NCBI RefSeq assembly: GCF_041428715.1
Contig: NZ_CP155572.1
From: Sporomusa malonica
Lineage (GTDB): Bacteria > Bacillota > Negativicutes > Sporomusales > Sporomusaceae
Strand: one strand, 5' to 3'
Length of the DNA: 64,000 nt
The notes under the pieces are model-generated. The model was not told the DNA's origin and ran no database searches. It saw only the letters and a program-made list of their open reading frames with translations. The first letter of the stretch is position 1. Each line of letters opens with the position of its first letter. The translations under genes were made by a program, and so were the position numbers. Positions 8,497 to 17,392 of this stretch are shown here, in pieces.

Positions 8497-9369
8497 ATGG
8501 AGAAGAAATTACGCCGCGCTATGATGTTTATGCCAGGTAATAACCCGGCCATGCTGCAAAACGCTGGTATTTACGGCGCTGACACGGTAATCTTTGACCT
8601 TGAAGATGCTGTTGCCATCAGTGAAAAAGATGCAGCCAGACATCTTGTGCATAATGCCATTAAAACTTTTAACTATCCGTGTGAAGTGGCCATCCGCATT
8701 AATCATATTCAGACACCTTATGGTGTGGATGATTTAAAAGTGGTGCTTGCTGCTAAACCAGATTTAATCCGTCTGCCAAAAGCTGAATCGCCCAGCGACA
8801 TCGAAGAGGTTGACGCCATTATCAGCCAAGCTGAAGAACGTTATGGTTTTGCGCCAGGATCGATTAGTATGATGGCTGCAATTGAGACCGCCAAAGGACT
8901 GCGTAGTGCCTACGAGATTGCGACTGCCAGCCCACGGATGGTAGCCCTTGCCATTGGCGGCGAGGATTTTATTGCGGACCTTAAAACTACGCGCAGCAAA
9001 GATGGCAAGGAGCTGTTTGTTGCCAGATCACAACTGTTATTGGCAGCCCGCGCTGCTGGTATTGATGCGATTGACACTGTGTTTTCAGACATCAATGATG
9101 AAGAGACATTTGTTAATGAAGTCAACCTGATCAAGCAGCTTGGTTTTGATGGCAAATCGGTTATTAATCCGCGCCAAGTTCGCATTGTCCATCAGATTTT
9201 TGCACCCACTGAAAAAGAGATTGCTCATGCAGAGCGGGTTATTGCTGCCTACAAAGCAGCGATTGAGCGCAATTCCGGGGTAATCAACCTTGATGGCAAG
9301 ATGATTGATACACCCATGGTGCTTCGGGCTGAGAGAGTATTGGCCTACGCCAAGTCGGTGAAAAAGTAA
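8497..9369 (+). CDS. citE: Citrate lyase beta subunit (citryl-ACP lyase)
   Basis: A 290-residue TIM-barrel protein of the HpcH/HpaI-CitE family. It cleaves citryl-ACP to acetyl-ACP and oxaloacetate. Typical features are RAMMFMPGNNP at the N-terminus, FDLEDAVA near residue 33, the substrate-binding Arg of AIRINH, and IGGEDFIADL near 150 with the metal-binding acidic residues. Full length for the family. Start ATG follows GGAGGGAG. It lies between citD and citF with gaps of 12 and 16 bases, as expected for a stoichiometric complex. Confidence 0.95.
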   Translation: MEKKLRRAMMFMPGNNPAMLQNAGIYGADTVIFDLEDAVAISEKDAARHLVHNAIKTFNYPCEVAIRINHIQTPYGVDDLKVVLAAKPDLIRLPKAESPSDIEEVDAIISQAEERYGFAPGSISMMAAIETAKGLRSAYEIATASPRMVALAIGGEDFIADLKTTRSKDGKELFVARSQLLLAARAAGIDAIDTVFSDINDEETFVNEVNLIKQLGFDGKSVINPRQVRIVHQIFAPTEKEIAHAERVIAAYKAAIERNSGVINLDGKMIDTPMVLRAERVLAYAKSVKK

Positions 9370-9385
9370 CAGGGAGGTTTAAATC

Positions 9386-10924
9386 ATGATAAATACAGCT
9401 GGAAGAATGATTCCGGATCAAATAGCTGGGCTAGCGCAAGTTCGTCCTTATGCCGGCCCGTTTGCCACGATTCCCACAGGCCAGATGACTGGGCCTAAAC
9501 TTCGTGTCAACATGCCTAAATCAGAGAAACTTATTAAATCAATTGACCATGTCATCGAGGCCACTGGGTTAAAAGACGGCATGACAATTTCTTTTCACCA
9601 CCATTTTCGCAATGGTGATTATGTATTAAATCAGGTGATTGAAGCCATTGCCAAGAAGGGGATCAAAGGTTTGACGCTTGCGCCAAGCTCACTTAACGAT
9701 ATTAATGAAGCAATCATTCCCTTCATTGAGCAAGGCGTAATTACCGCAATTGAGACAAGCGGCGGGCGTGCAAAACTAGGTAAGCTTATGACTTCCGGGC
9801 AGCTAGCTAAACCGACGATAATCCGGTCTCATGGTGGACGGGCCCGCGCTATCGAAGCTGGCGATCTTAAGATTGATGTGACTTTTATCGGTGCTCCCTG
9901 TTGTGACCGTTACGGTAACATGAATGGGATTAATGGCCGTTCGGCTTGCGGCTCAATGGGGTATGCCATGGTGGACGCCGCCTATGCCGATAAAGTGGTG
10001 GCCATTACCGACAATCTTGTGCCCCATCCAGTGTACCCTATTAGTATCCCCCAAACCCAAGTTGATTTCATTGTTGTGCTTGACAGCATTGGCGATCCTA
10101 AGGGCATTGCTTCCGGCGCACTCAGGATAAGCCGTGACCCGCGTGAACTCCTGATTGCCGAGTATGCCACCGGCGTTATTGAGAACTCAGGTTATTTTAA
10201 AGACGGTTGGTCATTACAACTAGGCAGCGGCGGCGCTTCACTGGCAGCGGCTAAGTTTATAAAGGAAAAAATGATCGCCCAAGGCATTACTGCCAGCTTT
10301 GGTGTTGGCGGCATTACTGCACCGTTTGTTGATATGCTGGAACAAGGGTTGATCAAAACTATATTTGATGTTCAGGATTTTGATATCCCTTCAATAGAAT
10401 CTTTGAAAAACAATCCTAATCACCTGGAGATGTCAGCTTCCTACTACGCCAATCCGCATAATGGCGGACCAGTTGTCAATAACCTTGATGTCGTCATTTT
10501 GAGCGCGACCGAAGTAGATGTTGACTTTAATGTTAATGTTATTACCGATTCTAATGGTATTATTATGGGCGCATCAGGCGGTCACTCAGACACGGCAGCA
10601 GGTGCTAACCTGGCCATTGTCGTTGCCCCGCTGCTGCGCGGCCGACTGCCGATGGTACTGGATAAAGTGAATACCATTGTGACGCCTGGGGAAACAGTTG
10701 ACGTTATTGTCACCGAACGCGGCATAGCTGTTAACCCGCGACGTACTGATCTTATTGATAATCTGAAAGGTACTGGATTGCCGGTTATGAGCATCCATGA
10801 CCTGCAGAAGTTAGCCTATGATATGGCTGGCAAACCTGAGACCATTGCTGTGAGTGACGAAGTTGTGGCTGTTATTGAATATCGGGATGGTACTATTATT
10901 GACGTTGTACGTAAACCATTATAG
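9386..10924 (+). CDS. citF: Citrate lyase alpha subunit (citrate:acetyl-ACP transferase)
   Basis: A 512-residue CoA-transferase-type subunit that exchanges acetyl for citryl on the acyl carrier protein. The N-terminal region has the conserved RPYAGPFAT and ISFHHHFRNGDYV motifs, followed by Gly-rich CoA-transferase segments such as NGRSACGSMGYAMVDAAY and MGASGGHSDTAAGANL. Length matches known CitF. It is 16 bases downstream of citE with GGGAGG as ribosome site. Together with citD and citE it completes the lyase complex. Confidence 0.95.
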   Translation: MINTAGRMIPDQIAGLAQVRPYAGPFATIPTGQMTGPKLRVNMPKSEKLIKSIDHVIEATGLKDGMTISFHHHFRNGDYVLNQVIEAIAKKGIKGLTLAPSSLNDINEAIIPFIEQGVITAIETSGGRAKLGKLMTSGQLAKPTIIRSHGGRARAIEAGDLKIDVTFIGAPCCDRYGNMNGINGRSACGSMGYAMVDAAYADKVVAITDNLVPHPVYPISIPQTQVDFIVVLDSIGDPKGIASGALRISRDPRELLIAEYATGVIENSGYFKDGWSLQLGSGGASLAAAKFIKEKMIAQGITASFGVGGITAPFVDMLEQGLIKTIFDVQDFDIPSIESLKNNPNHLEMSASYYANPHNGGPVVNNLDVVILSATEVDVDFNVNVITDSNGIIMGASGGHSDTAAGANLAIVVAPLLRGRLPMVLDKVNTIVTPGETVDVIVTERGIAVNPRRTDLIDNLKGTGLPVMSIHDLQKLAYDMAGKPETIAVSDEVVAVIEYRDGTIIDVVRKPL

Positions 10925-10998
10925 AATTGGCATAGCCAATTTCCATTTTGGGAAAAGTATGGTAGAATGGATAAAGAATTATGGAGGGAGCAGGGTAA

Positions 10999-12393
10999 TT
11001 GAAACAAATAACCTTAGAAGCCGTTTTGGCTGCTAAAGAACGGCTGGCTTCCCTTCAAGCTGAACTTAGAAATAACTATGAGCTGCCTGTAGTTAGCTTT
11101 ACTACTAATATCCCTGGCCCTGCCAAAGACAGCCCGGGTATACAAAAGCTGTTACAGACAGCAGTCGAAAGCTTCAGAGCCATATCCCGGGACAATAACT
11201 TTTCCATTGTTGAGGAACGATTTATTTATCCCTCAACCGGCCCTGCGGCCGTGGTTGCTGTCGCCGGTGAACCGGATAAGCTAAAGCAGGCGTGTATATT
11301 AATTGAAGAGTCAAGCTTTCATGCTCGGCTGTTTGATATTGATGTATTTGATGCTGCCGGACGGCAGCTCTCTCGCACCAGCTTGGGGCGTTCTGAGCGA
11401 ACCTGTTTTTTGTGTAGTCAACCTGCGGTATTGTGCCGGCGGTTAGGCAAACATAGCAGTGAAGAAATTGCCCGGAATGTTGCTGCTCGTCAGCAAGAAT
11501 TTACCGCTGCGAGTACCATTCTGTGGCCTGGACCTGTTTGGAACATTGGTTCATGGGCAGTTGAGGCCATGCTGATGGAAGCGGCATGTACGCCAGCCCC
11601 AGGGCTGGTAGACCGCGATAATGCCGGTGCCCACCAAGACATGGATTTTTTCACTTTTCTTATGAGCAGCAGCGCTCTTGCCGGCAGCATGTTCCGCTGT
11701 GCCGCTGCTGGGTATAGTCATGAGGGGCTGCCGCAGGATTTACTGGCAGTGCTTCGTTATATCGGCAAAGACGGTGAACAGCAGATGTTGGCGGCCACCG
11801 GCGGGGTTAACACGCAAAAAGGCCTGCTATTTTTACTTGGTATTCTTGCAGCAGCAGCCGCATATACGCAGCGATCGTCGACTGCCACCGCTGATCACAT
11901 TCTTGATACGGCAGCAGCCATGACGAGCGGCATTGTAGCGCGAGAACTTACGCCGCTCCTGTCAGCACAAGCACCAGTCAAACTGACTGCAGGAGAAAAA
12001 CTATATGTAAAATATGGTATTACCGGCATCAGAGGCGAAGTTGAAGCAGGTATCCCCAGCATAAGAGTGTATGGTCTGCCGGCATTGAAGGCGGCACTAG
12101 GTCAGGATCTTTCTCTCAATGATGCTTTGGTACACACACTGATGAGTTTGATGACGGTTGTTCAAGATACCACCATTCTAAACCGCCATGGTATGGAGAT
12201 TCTGCTTGACGTGCAAAACCACGCCAAGTCGGTCATGGAAAATGGGGGAATGCTCTCGGATACTGGCAAAGCGCAAATTATTGCACTTGATCATACTTTT
12301 ATTAAACATAATATTAGCCCCGGTGGTGTTGCCGATTTATTAGCAGCCACATATTTCCTATACTTGGTTGAAAATAACAATAAAATAAATTGA
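10999..12393 (+). CDS. citXG: Fused CitX-CitG prosthetic-group assembly protein
   Basis: A 464-residue fusion. Residues 1 to about 172 resemble CitX (apo-citrate lyase phosphoribosyl-dephospho-CoA transferase), including RTSLGRSERTCFLC. Residues from about 180 are CitG (triphosphoribosyl-dephospho-CoA synthase), with PGLVDRDNAGAHQDMDF as its hallmark. One polypeptide therefore makes the CoA-derived arm and attaches it to CitD; fused CitXG is also known from Haemophilus. The start is TTG after GGAGGGAG. The 74-base gap from citF holds a short GAATTGGC/GCCAATTTC dyad. The third assembly factor, CitC, is not in the window. Confidence 0.9.
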   Translation: MKQITLEAVLAAKERLASLQAELRNNYELPVVSFTTNIPGPAKDSPGIQKLLQTAVESFRAISRDNNFSIVEERFIYPSTGPAAVVAVAGEPDKLKQACILIEESSFHARLFDIDVFDAAGRQLSRTSLGRSERTCFLCSQPAVLCRRLGKHSSEEIARNVAARQQEFTAASTILWPGPVWNIGSWAVEAMLMEAACTPAPGLVDRDNAGAHQDMDFFTFLMSSSALAGSMFRCAAAGYSHEGLPQDLLAVLRYIGKDGEQQMLAATGGVNTQKGLLFLLGILAAAAAYTQRSSTATADHILDTAAAMTSGIVARELTPLLSAQAPVKLTAGEKLYVKYGITGIRGEVEAGIPSIRVYGLPALKAALGQDLSLNDALVHTLMSLMTVVQDTTILNRHGMEILLDVQNHAKSVMENGGMLSDTGKAQIIALDHTFIKHNISPGGVADLLAATYFLYLVENNNKIN

Positions 12394-12414
12394 CTTGGGA
12401 AGGAGCTTACATTG

Positions 12415-13764
12415 ATGACTAATAATAAACCTGTAAAAATTATGGAGACAGTACTCCGAGACGGCCATCAGTCACTTGCCGCTACTCGTATGCGGATTAC
12501 CGACATGATTCCTATGTTGGAGCAGCTTGACGGGGTAGGGTTCCACGCTCTTGAAGCTTGGGGCGGCGCTACTTTCGACAGCTGTCTGCGGTTTTTGGAT
12601 GAGGACCCATGGGAACGCCTCCGTACACTGAAAAAATATCTTAAAAAGACTCCAATTCAGATGCTGTTGCGTGGTCAGAATGTTCTTGGCTACAATCATT
12701 ATGCTGACGATGTTGTGCGCGAATTTGTCAACAGGGCTGTTGACAACGGTGTAAGCAACATCAGGATTTTTGATGCTTTAAATGATGTGCGTAATCTTGA
12801 AGTGGCTATGAAGGCGTCTAAAGCAGCTGGGGCGCATGTCCAGGGTGCATTTGTTTATACTATCAGCCCCTACCATAATCAGGAAAGTTTCCTCAAAGTG
12901 GCTAAAGATTTGGTTGAGCTTGGTGCTGATTCTATCTGTATTAAGGATATGTCTGGTCTTCTGGCGCCATATGCCGCATATGACCTGGTCAAGGCACTTA
13001 AAGCTGAAATTAGTATTCCAATACAGTTGCACACCCACTACACCAGTGGCATGGCTTCCATGACTTACCTCAAGGCGATTGAAGCTGGTGTTGATATTGT
13101 TGACTGTGCGCTGTCGCCGTTTGCACTCGGAACTTCGCAGCCGGCAACTGAGGCAATTATTGCCACTCTTGAAGGCACGCCGCGCGATACTGGTATCAAG
13201 AAAGAAGAGCTGTATCCGATTGCTGACCATTTCCGTGCTGTCAAGAAACAACTAGCCGGAGATTTTAATCTTAATACAGCCATTGACATTGATACCAAGG
13301 TACTCTCCTTCCAAATTCCGGGTGGCATGCTGTCCAACCTACTGAATCAAATGAAGGAGCAAGGGATGGCTGACAAATACCCTGAGCTGTTAGAAGAAAT
13401 GCCACGGGTACGGGCTGAACTTGGCTATCCGCCGCTTGTTACCCCGACCAGCCAGATTACTGGTTCGATGGCTGCCTTCAATGTTATGTTAGGGCGTTAC
13501 AAAATAATTCCCCGGGAGATTAAAGACCTTGTACGTGGTAAATATGGTCGTACTCCTGCCCCCATCGACCCTGAATTCAGAGAGATGGTTGTCGGTAATG
13601 AGCCAGTTATTACCCATCGTCCGGCTGACGACATTGCGCCACAAATGGACTCACTGCGTCAGGAATTGGCTGAAAAAGGTTATCCTAACGCTTCAACTGA
13701 GGATGTATTGTCCTATGCTGTGTTCCCTGACGTTGCCTTAAGCTTCTTTAGCAAGCACCGGTAG
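12415..13764 (+). CDS. Oxaloacetate decarboxylase alpha / pyruvate carboxylase B-type carboxyltransferase
   Basis: A 449-residue carboxyltransferase. The TIM barrel begins with ETVLRDGHQSL, including the metal-binding Asp, and continues with IRIFDALNDVRN, the active-site Lys of SICIKDMSGLL, and the metal-binding HTH of QLHTHYTSG. The PYC/OADA C-terminal domain follows, but the biotin carrier domain and its MKM lysine are absent, so a separate biotin protein is needed. Located directly behind citXG (gap about 20 bases), it most likely decarboxylates oxaloacetate from citrate cleavage, either as a sodium-pump subunit or as a soluble enzyme. ATG at 12415 is preferred to an adjacent upstream TTG. 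Confidence 0.85.
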   Translation: MTNNKPVKIMETVLRDGHQSLAATRMRITDMIPMLEQLDGVGFHALEAWGGATFDSCLRFLDEDPWERLRTLKKYLKKTPIQMLLRGQNVLGYNHYADDVVREFVNRAVDNGVSNIRIFDALNDVRNLEVAMKASKAAGAHVQGAFVYTISPYHNQESFLKVAKDLVELGADSICIKDMSGLLAPYAAYDLVKALKAEISIPIQLHTHYTSGMASMTYLKAIEAGVDIVDCALSPFALGTSQPATEAIIATLEGTPRDTGIKKEELYPIADHFRAVKKQLAGDFNLNTAIDIDTKVLSFQIPGGMLSNLLNQMKEQGMADKYPELLEEMPRVRAELGYPPLVTPTSQITGSMAAFNVMLGRYKIIPREIKDLVRGKYGRTPAPIDPEFREMVVGNEPVITHRPADDIAPQMDSLRQELAEKGYPNASTEDVLSYAVFPDVALSFFSKHR

Positions 13765-13766
13765 TT

Positions 13767-13808
13767 AAAAAGCACTATTTGTATTAAGAAACAAATAGTG
13801 CTTTTTTT
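13767..13808 (+). terminator. Strong terminator of the citrate operon
   Basis: Arms AAAAAGCACTATTTGT and ACAAATAGTGCTTTTT around an 8-base loop, followed by a run of T. Confidence 0.92.
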
Positions 13809-13909
13809 ACATCAATATAGAAATATTGTAGAAAAAGGGATTTTGCTTTTGCCTCTAGAATTCATAAAGGGTATTACGAAATTATCCTTAAAAATCAGGA
13901 GGCTGGTCC

Positions 13910-14827
13910 ATGTCTGCGATTAAGCACCTAGCGAGCTCTTCCATACTTGAGGCCTTACTGACCAATGTGGCTGATGGTATCCGTCTCGTAGATACCCATC
14001 AGAATACCTTGTATTGGAATGACGCAGCCAGGCTAATTACCGGCTATTCAGCAGCTGAAATGCAGGGGAAGCCATGTTATCATTTGTTGAGGCACAGCGG
14101 TGACGTTGCCAGTAGACTGTGTGAACAGGCTTGTCCACTAAAGCTGGCCACTGCCAACAATGAAGGTTATGAAGCCCAGATAGAACTTCAGCATAAATCT
14201 GGAAATCAGATGGAGATAAAAGTTAAGGCTATTCCTGTGAGAAGCGATGCAGGAAAGGTAGTAGCTGTTGTTGAGATATTTAATACCATAGCTGATACCT
14301 CCAGTCTGGAAAAAATCCAAGCATTATCAAACTTAGCGTTCAGAGATACGATTACTGATCTCTACAGCCGTCAGTATACGGAGTTAAAGTTGACAACTTT
14401 ACTGGAAAGCCTTCGCCGTAGCATGGTGCCGTTTGGGGCATTGATTTTTCAGGTCGCTAATCTTAAAGAAATTAATAATAACTTTGGCACAATGTTGGGT
14501 GATCAAACGCTTAGATTGTTAGCCGAAGTCCTGTCCGGCGAAGTTTTGCCACCCAATATGGTTAGCCGTTGGCAGAGTGCTGCTTTCTTTGTAACTATCC
14601 ACAATACTCGAAAAGGGTTCATTCTACCGTTTGCCAGTAAACTTAAACAACAGCTTGAGCAAATGAGCATTAGTGCTAGCTGGCCCGAACTTACTGCTAA
14701 AATTTGTGTCGCTGGTACAATTGCCACCCATAATGACTCTTTTTCCAGCCTTTCGTACCGCCTGGACGAACAGCTCCGGCACAGTGAACAGACGAATTCT
14801 GGAATGCATATAGATATTGAGGATTAA
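13910..14827 (+). CDS. PAS domain protein with degenerate GGDEF domain
   Basis: A 305-residue cytoplasmic protein. Residues about 10-125 form a PAS domain (ADGIRLVDTHQNTLYWND, then GYSAAEMQGKPCY). It is joined by a short helix to a GGDEF-fold domain recognised by AFRDTITDLYSRQYTEL and QVANLKEINNNFG. At the catalytic hairpin, where active cyclases have RxGGDEF, this protein reads SRWQSAAFF, so diguanylate cyclase activity is not expected; no RxxD inhibitory site is evident. It may be a sensor or scaffold. The zupT-type gene begins 3 bases downstream, so the two are probably co-transcribed. Confidence 0.82.
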   Translation: MSAIKHLASSSILEALLTNVADGIRLVDTHQNTLYWNDAARLITGYSAAEMQGKPCYHLLRHSGDVASRLCEQACPLKLATANNEGYEAQIELQHKSGNQMEIKVKAIPVRSDAGKVVAVVEIFNTIADTSSLEKIQALSNLAFRDTITDLYSRQYTELKLTTLLESLRRSMVPFGALIFQVANLKEINNNFGTMLGDQTLRLLAEVLSGEVLPPNMVSRWQSAAFFVTIHNTRKGFILPFASKLKQQLEQMSISASWPELTAKICVAGTIATHNDSFSSLSYRLDEQLRHSEQTNSGMHIDIED

Positions 14828-14830
14828 TAA

Positions 14831-15631
14831 ATGAGTGACAATGTATTTATCGCATTTTCATTAACACTCCTGGCTGGCCTATCTACAGGCGTGGGGGGAT
14901 TGTTAGCTTTTCTCGTAAAACGTAATAATACGAAACTTTTGTCCATCGGTCTAGGTTTTTCTGCTGGCGTTATGATTTATGTATCTTTTGTCGAGCTTTT
15001 TCGCCAGGCTGAGATTTCTCTTGTTGGCCATATGGGTGATCCAATGGGCAAGTGGATAACAATCGGTAGTTTTTTTGCCGGCATGTTGGTATCGGTGTTA
15101 CTGGATAAATTAGTGCCTGAGAATATGAGTTACCATGAGGTGGATGTTAACGCTGACCAGGCCAGTCGCCAGGCTTCAGTAGAGAAGCTAAACCGGATGG
15201 GGATGTTTACAGCGTTTGCCATTGCGCTTCATAACTTCCCCGAGGGTTTGGCCACTTTTGTGGGCGCACTTGAAAACCCGGCACTTGGTGTATCATTGGC
15301 AGCGGCTATTGCCATTCATAATATCCCGGAAGGCATGTCTGTGGCGCTGCCGATTTATTATGCCACAGGCAATACCGTTCAAGCGGTCGGATATGCACTG
15401 TTATCAGGCTTAGCCGAACCGATCGGCGGTATAGTTGGCTATGTAATTTTAAAATCATTTTTAAATGAAATGGTATTTGGGATTGCTTTTGCCGCGGTTG
15501 CCGGTATTATGGTGTACATCTCACTTGATGAATTATTACCGATGGCGCGCGAATCAGGAACAGGTCACAGTGAAATGTTTGGACTGGTAGTGGGTATGCT
15601 GGTTATGGCTGTTAGTCTGCTACTGTTTTAA
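14831..15631 (+). CDS. zupT: ZIP-family divalent metal transporter
   Basis: A 266-residue membrane transporter with about eight helices. The paired metal-site motifs of the ZIP family are clear: ALHNFPEGLATF near residue 135 and AIHNIPEGMSVAL near 160. Length and motifs match bacterial ZupT, which imports zinc, iron and other divalent ions. It lies 3 bases after the PAS/GGDEF-like gene and is followed by a terminator. Metal preference cannot be told from the sequence. Confidence 0.93.
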   Translation: MSDNVFIAFSLTLLAGLSTGVGGLLAFLVKRNNTKLLSIGLGFSAGVMIYVSFVELFRQAEISLVGHMGDPMGKWITIGSFFAGMLVSVLLDKLVPENMSYHEVDVNADQASRQASVEKLNRMGMFTAFAIALHNFPEGLATFVGALENPALGVSLAAAIAIHNIPEGMSVALPIYYATGNTVQAVGYALLSGLAEPIGGIVGYVILKSFLNEMVFGIAFAAVAGIMVYISLDELLPMARESGTGHSEMFGLVVGMLVMAVSLLLF

Positions 15632-15632
15632 C

Positions 15633-15662
15633 AAGCTTACCGGTTGGTAAGCTTTATTTTTG
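15633..15662 (+). terminator. Rho-independent terminator
   Basis: AAGCTTACC/GGTAAGCTT stem with a GGTT loop and a T-rich tail after zupT. Confidence 0.88.
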
Positions 15663-15722
15663 ATCGAAAATATGTTACAATTATTTTTTGTAAGAAATAT
15701 TTAGGAAAGATAGGTATAAACA

Positions 15723-17342
15723 ATGATTAGTACAAGTAATTTAACATTACAATTTGGCAAACGTATTCTCTTTAAAGATGTCAATATAAAATTTACTCCA
15801 GGCAACTGTTATGGACTTATTGGGGCCAATGGTACCGGCAAATCAACTTTTATAAAGGTTTTGTCTGGCGAAGTTGAACCGAGTTCAGGAGAGGTTGTTA
15901 TTACCCCGGGTGAGCGACTGGCAGTACTTAAACAAAATCACTATGAATTTGATGAATTTGAAGTGTTAAAAACAGTTATTATGGGTCATGCCCGTTTATA
16001 TGCCATTATGGAAGAGAAGGATGCCCTGTATGCTAAACCGGATTTTTCTGATGCAGACGGTATACGGGTATCAGAGCTTGAGTGTGATTTTGCTGAATTA
16101 AACGGCTGGGATGCAGAAACCGAAGCAGCCAAACTCTTAAATGGCTTGGGAATTAAGGAAGAACTCCATCAGCTAAAGATGGGAGAAATCAGCAGTAATG
16201 AGAAAGTAAGGGTGCTTTTAGCCCAAGCTCTTTTCGGAAATCCTGATATCCTGCTCTTAGATGAGCCGACGAACCATTTAGATATTGACTCTATTACCTG
16301 GTTGGAGGATTTCCTGGCAGATTTCCCCAATACAGTTATTGTTGTGTCCCATGACAGGCATTTCTTAAATCAGGTATGTACTCATATTGCAGATATCGAC
16401 TTTCAGAATATCCAACTGTATGTTGGTAACTACGATTTTTGGTTGGAATCAAGCCAGCTTGCGTTGCAACTTGCTAAAGAGGCCAATAAGAAAAAAGAAG
16501 AGAAGATCAAAGACCTGCAGAGCTTTATCCAGCGGTTTAGTGCCAATGCCTCTAAGTCTAAACAGGCCACCTCTCGTAAAAAACTGCTTGAAAAAATTAC
16601 TATTGATGACATTAGACCTTCCTCCCGCAAGTATCCATATATTGCTTTTAAGCCTGATCGCGAAGCCGGGGCACAACTGCTGACGGTGGAGAATATTAGT
16701 AAAAAAATCGAGGACGACCAGATCCTGAGTGATATTAGTTTTACCGTAACCAAGGGCGATAAAATTGCCTTTGTCGGCCCTGAAGGAGCGGCCAAAACAG
16801 CGCTCTTTAAAATTTTGATTGGGGAAACTGAGCCTGATAGCGGCTCCTTCAAGTGGGGTGTAACCACAAGCCAAGCTTACTTTCCTAAAGATAACTCTGA
16901 GTATTTTGACGGCGTAGAACTTAACCTTGTTGATTGGCTGCGTCAATTTTCCCGGGATCAGGAAGAATCCTTTATTCGAGGTTTTCTGGGAAGAATGTTA
17001 TTTTCCGGCGAAGAGAGTTTAAAAGAGGCCAATGTCCTATCCGGTGGCGAAAAAGTCCGCTGCATGCTGTCCCGAATGATGTTAAGTGGCGCTAATGTCC
17101 TTTTATTGGATGAGCCGACAAATCACCTGGACCTAGAGTCAATTACCTCGCTGAATAACGGACTGATCAATTATGAGGGTACGCTTTTGTTTGTGTCCCA
17201 TGACCATCAGTTTATTCAGACAGTGGCTAACCGGATTATTGAGATTACGCCAAATGGCATAATTGATCGCCGCATGAGCTATGATGAATATCTCGAGAAT
17301 GCTGATGTAAAGAAACAATTAGCAACATTGTATGGAAAATAG
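15723..17342 (+). CDS. ABC-F family ATPase with one degenerate composite ATP site
   Basis: A 539-residue soluble protein with two ABC domains joined by a basic helical linker at about 245-300 and no membrane domain, as in ribosome-acting ABC-F proteins of the YbiT/YkpA type. The first domain has an intact Walker A (GANGTGKST, 34-42) and LLLDEPTNHLD, but its signature LSGGE is replaced by ISSNE at 156-160. The second domain has an intact LSGGEKV and DEPTNHLD, but its Walker A reads GPEGAAKT at 352-359, losing the Gly before Lys. These two defects lie in the same composite site, so one of the two ATP sites is probably non-catalytic. Confidence 0.9.
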   Translation: MISTSNLTLQFGKRILFKDVNIKFTPGNCYGLIGANGTGKSTFIKVLSGEVEPSSGEVVITPGERLAVLKQNHYEFDEFEVLKTVIMGHARLYAIMEEKDALYAKPDFSDADGIRVSELECDFAELNGWDAETEAAKLLNGLGIKEELHQLKMGEISSNEKVRVLLAQALFGNPDILLLDEPTNHLDIDSITWLEDFLADFPNTVIVVSHDRHFLNQVCTHIADIDFQNIQLYVGNYDFWLESSQLALQLAKEANKKKEEKIKDLQSFIQRFSANASKSKQATSRKKLLEKITIDDIRPSSRKYPYIAFKPDREAGAQLLTVENISKKIEDDQILSDISFTVTKGDKIAFVGPEGAAKTALFKILIGETEPDSGSFKWGVTTSQAYFPKDNSEYFDGVELNLVDWLRQFSRDQEESFIRGFLGRMLFSGEESLKEANVLSGGEKVRCMLSRMMLSGANVLLLDEPTNHLDLESITSLNNGLINYEGTLLFVSHDHQFIQTVANRIIEITPNGIIDRRMSYDEYLENADVKKQLATLYGK

Positions 17343-17392
17343 CATACTGTAAAAAATAATTGGCATGGGTCGAATCTAAGGAGGAGATAATA

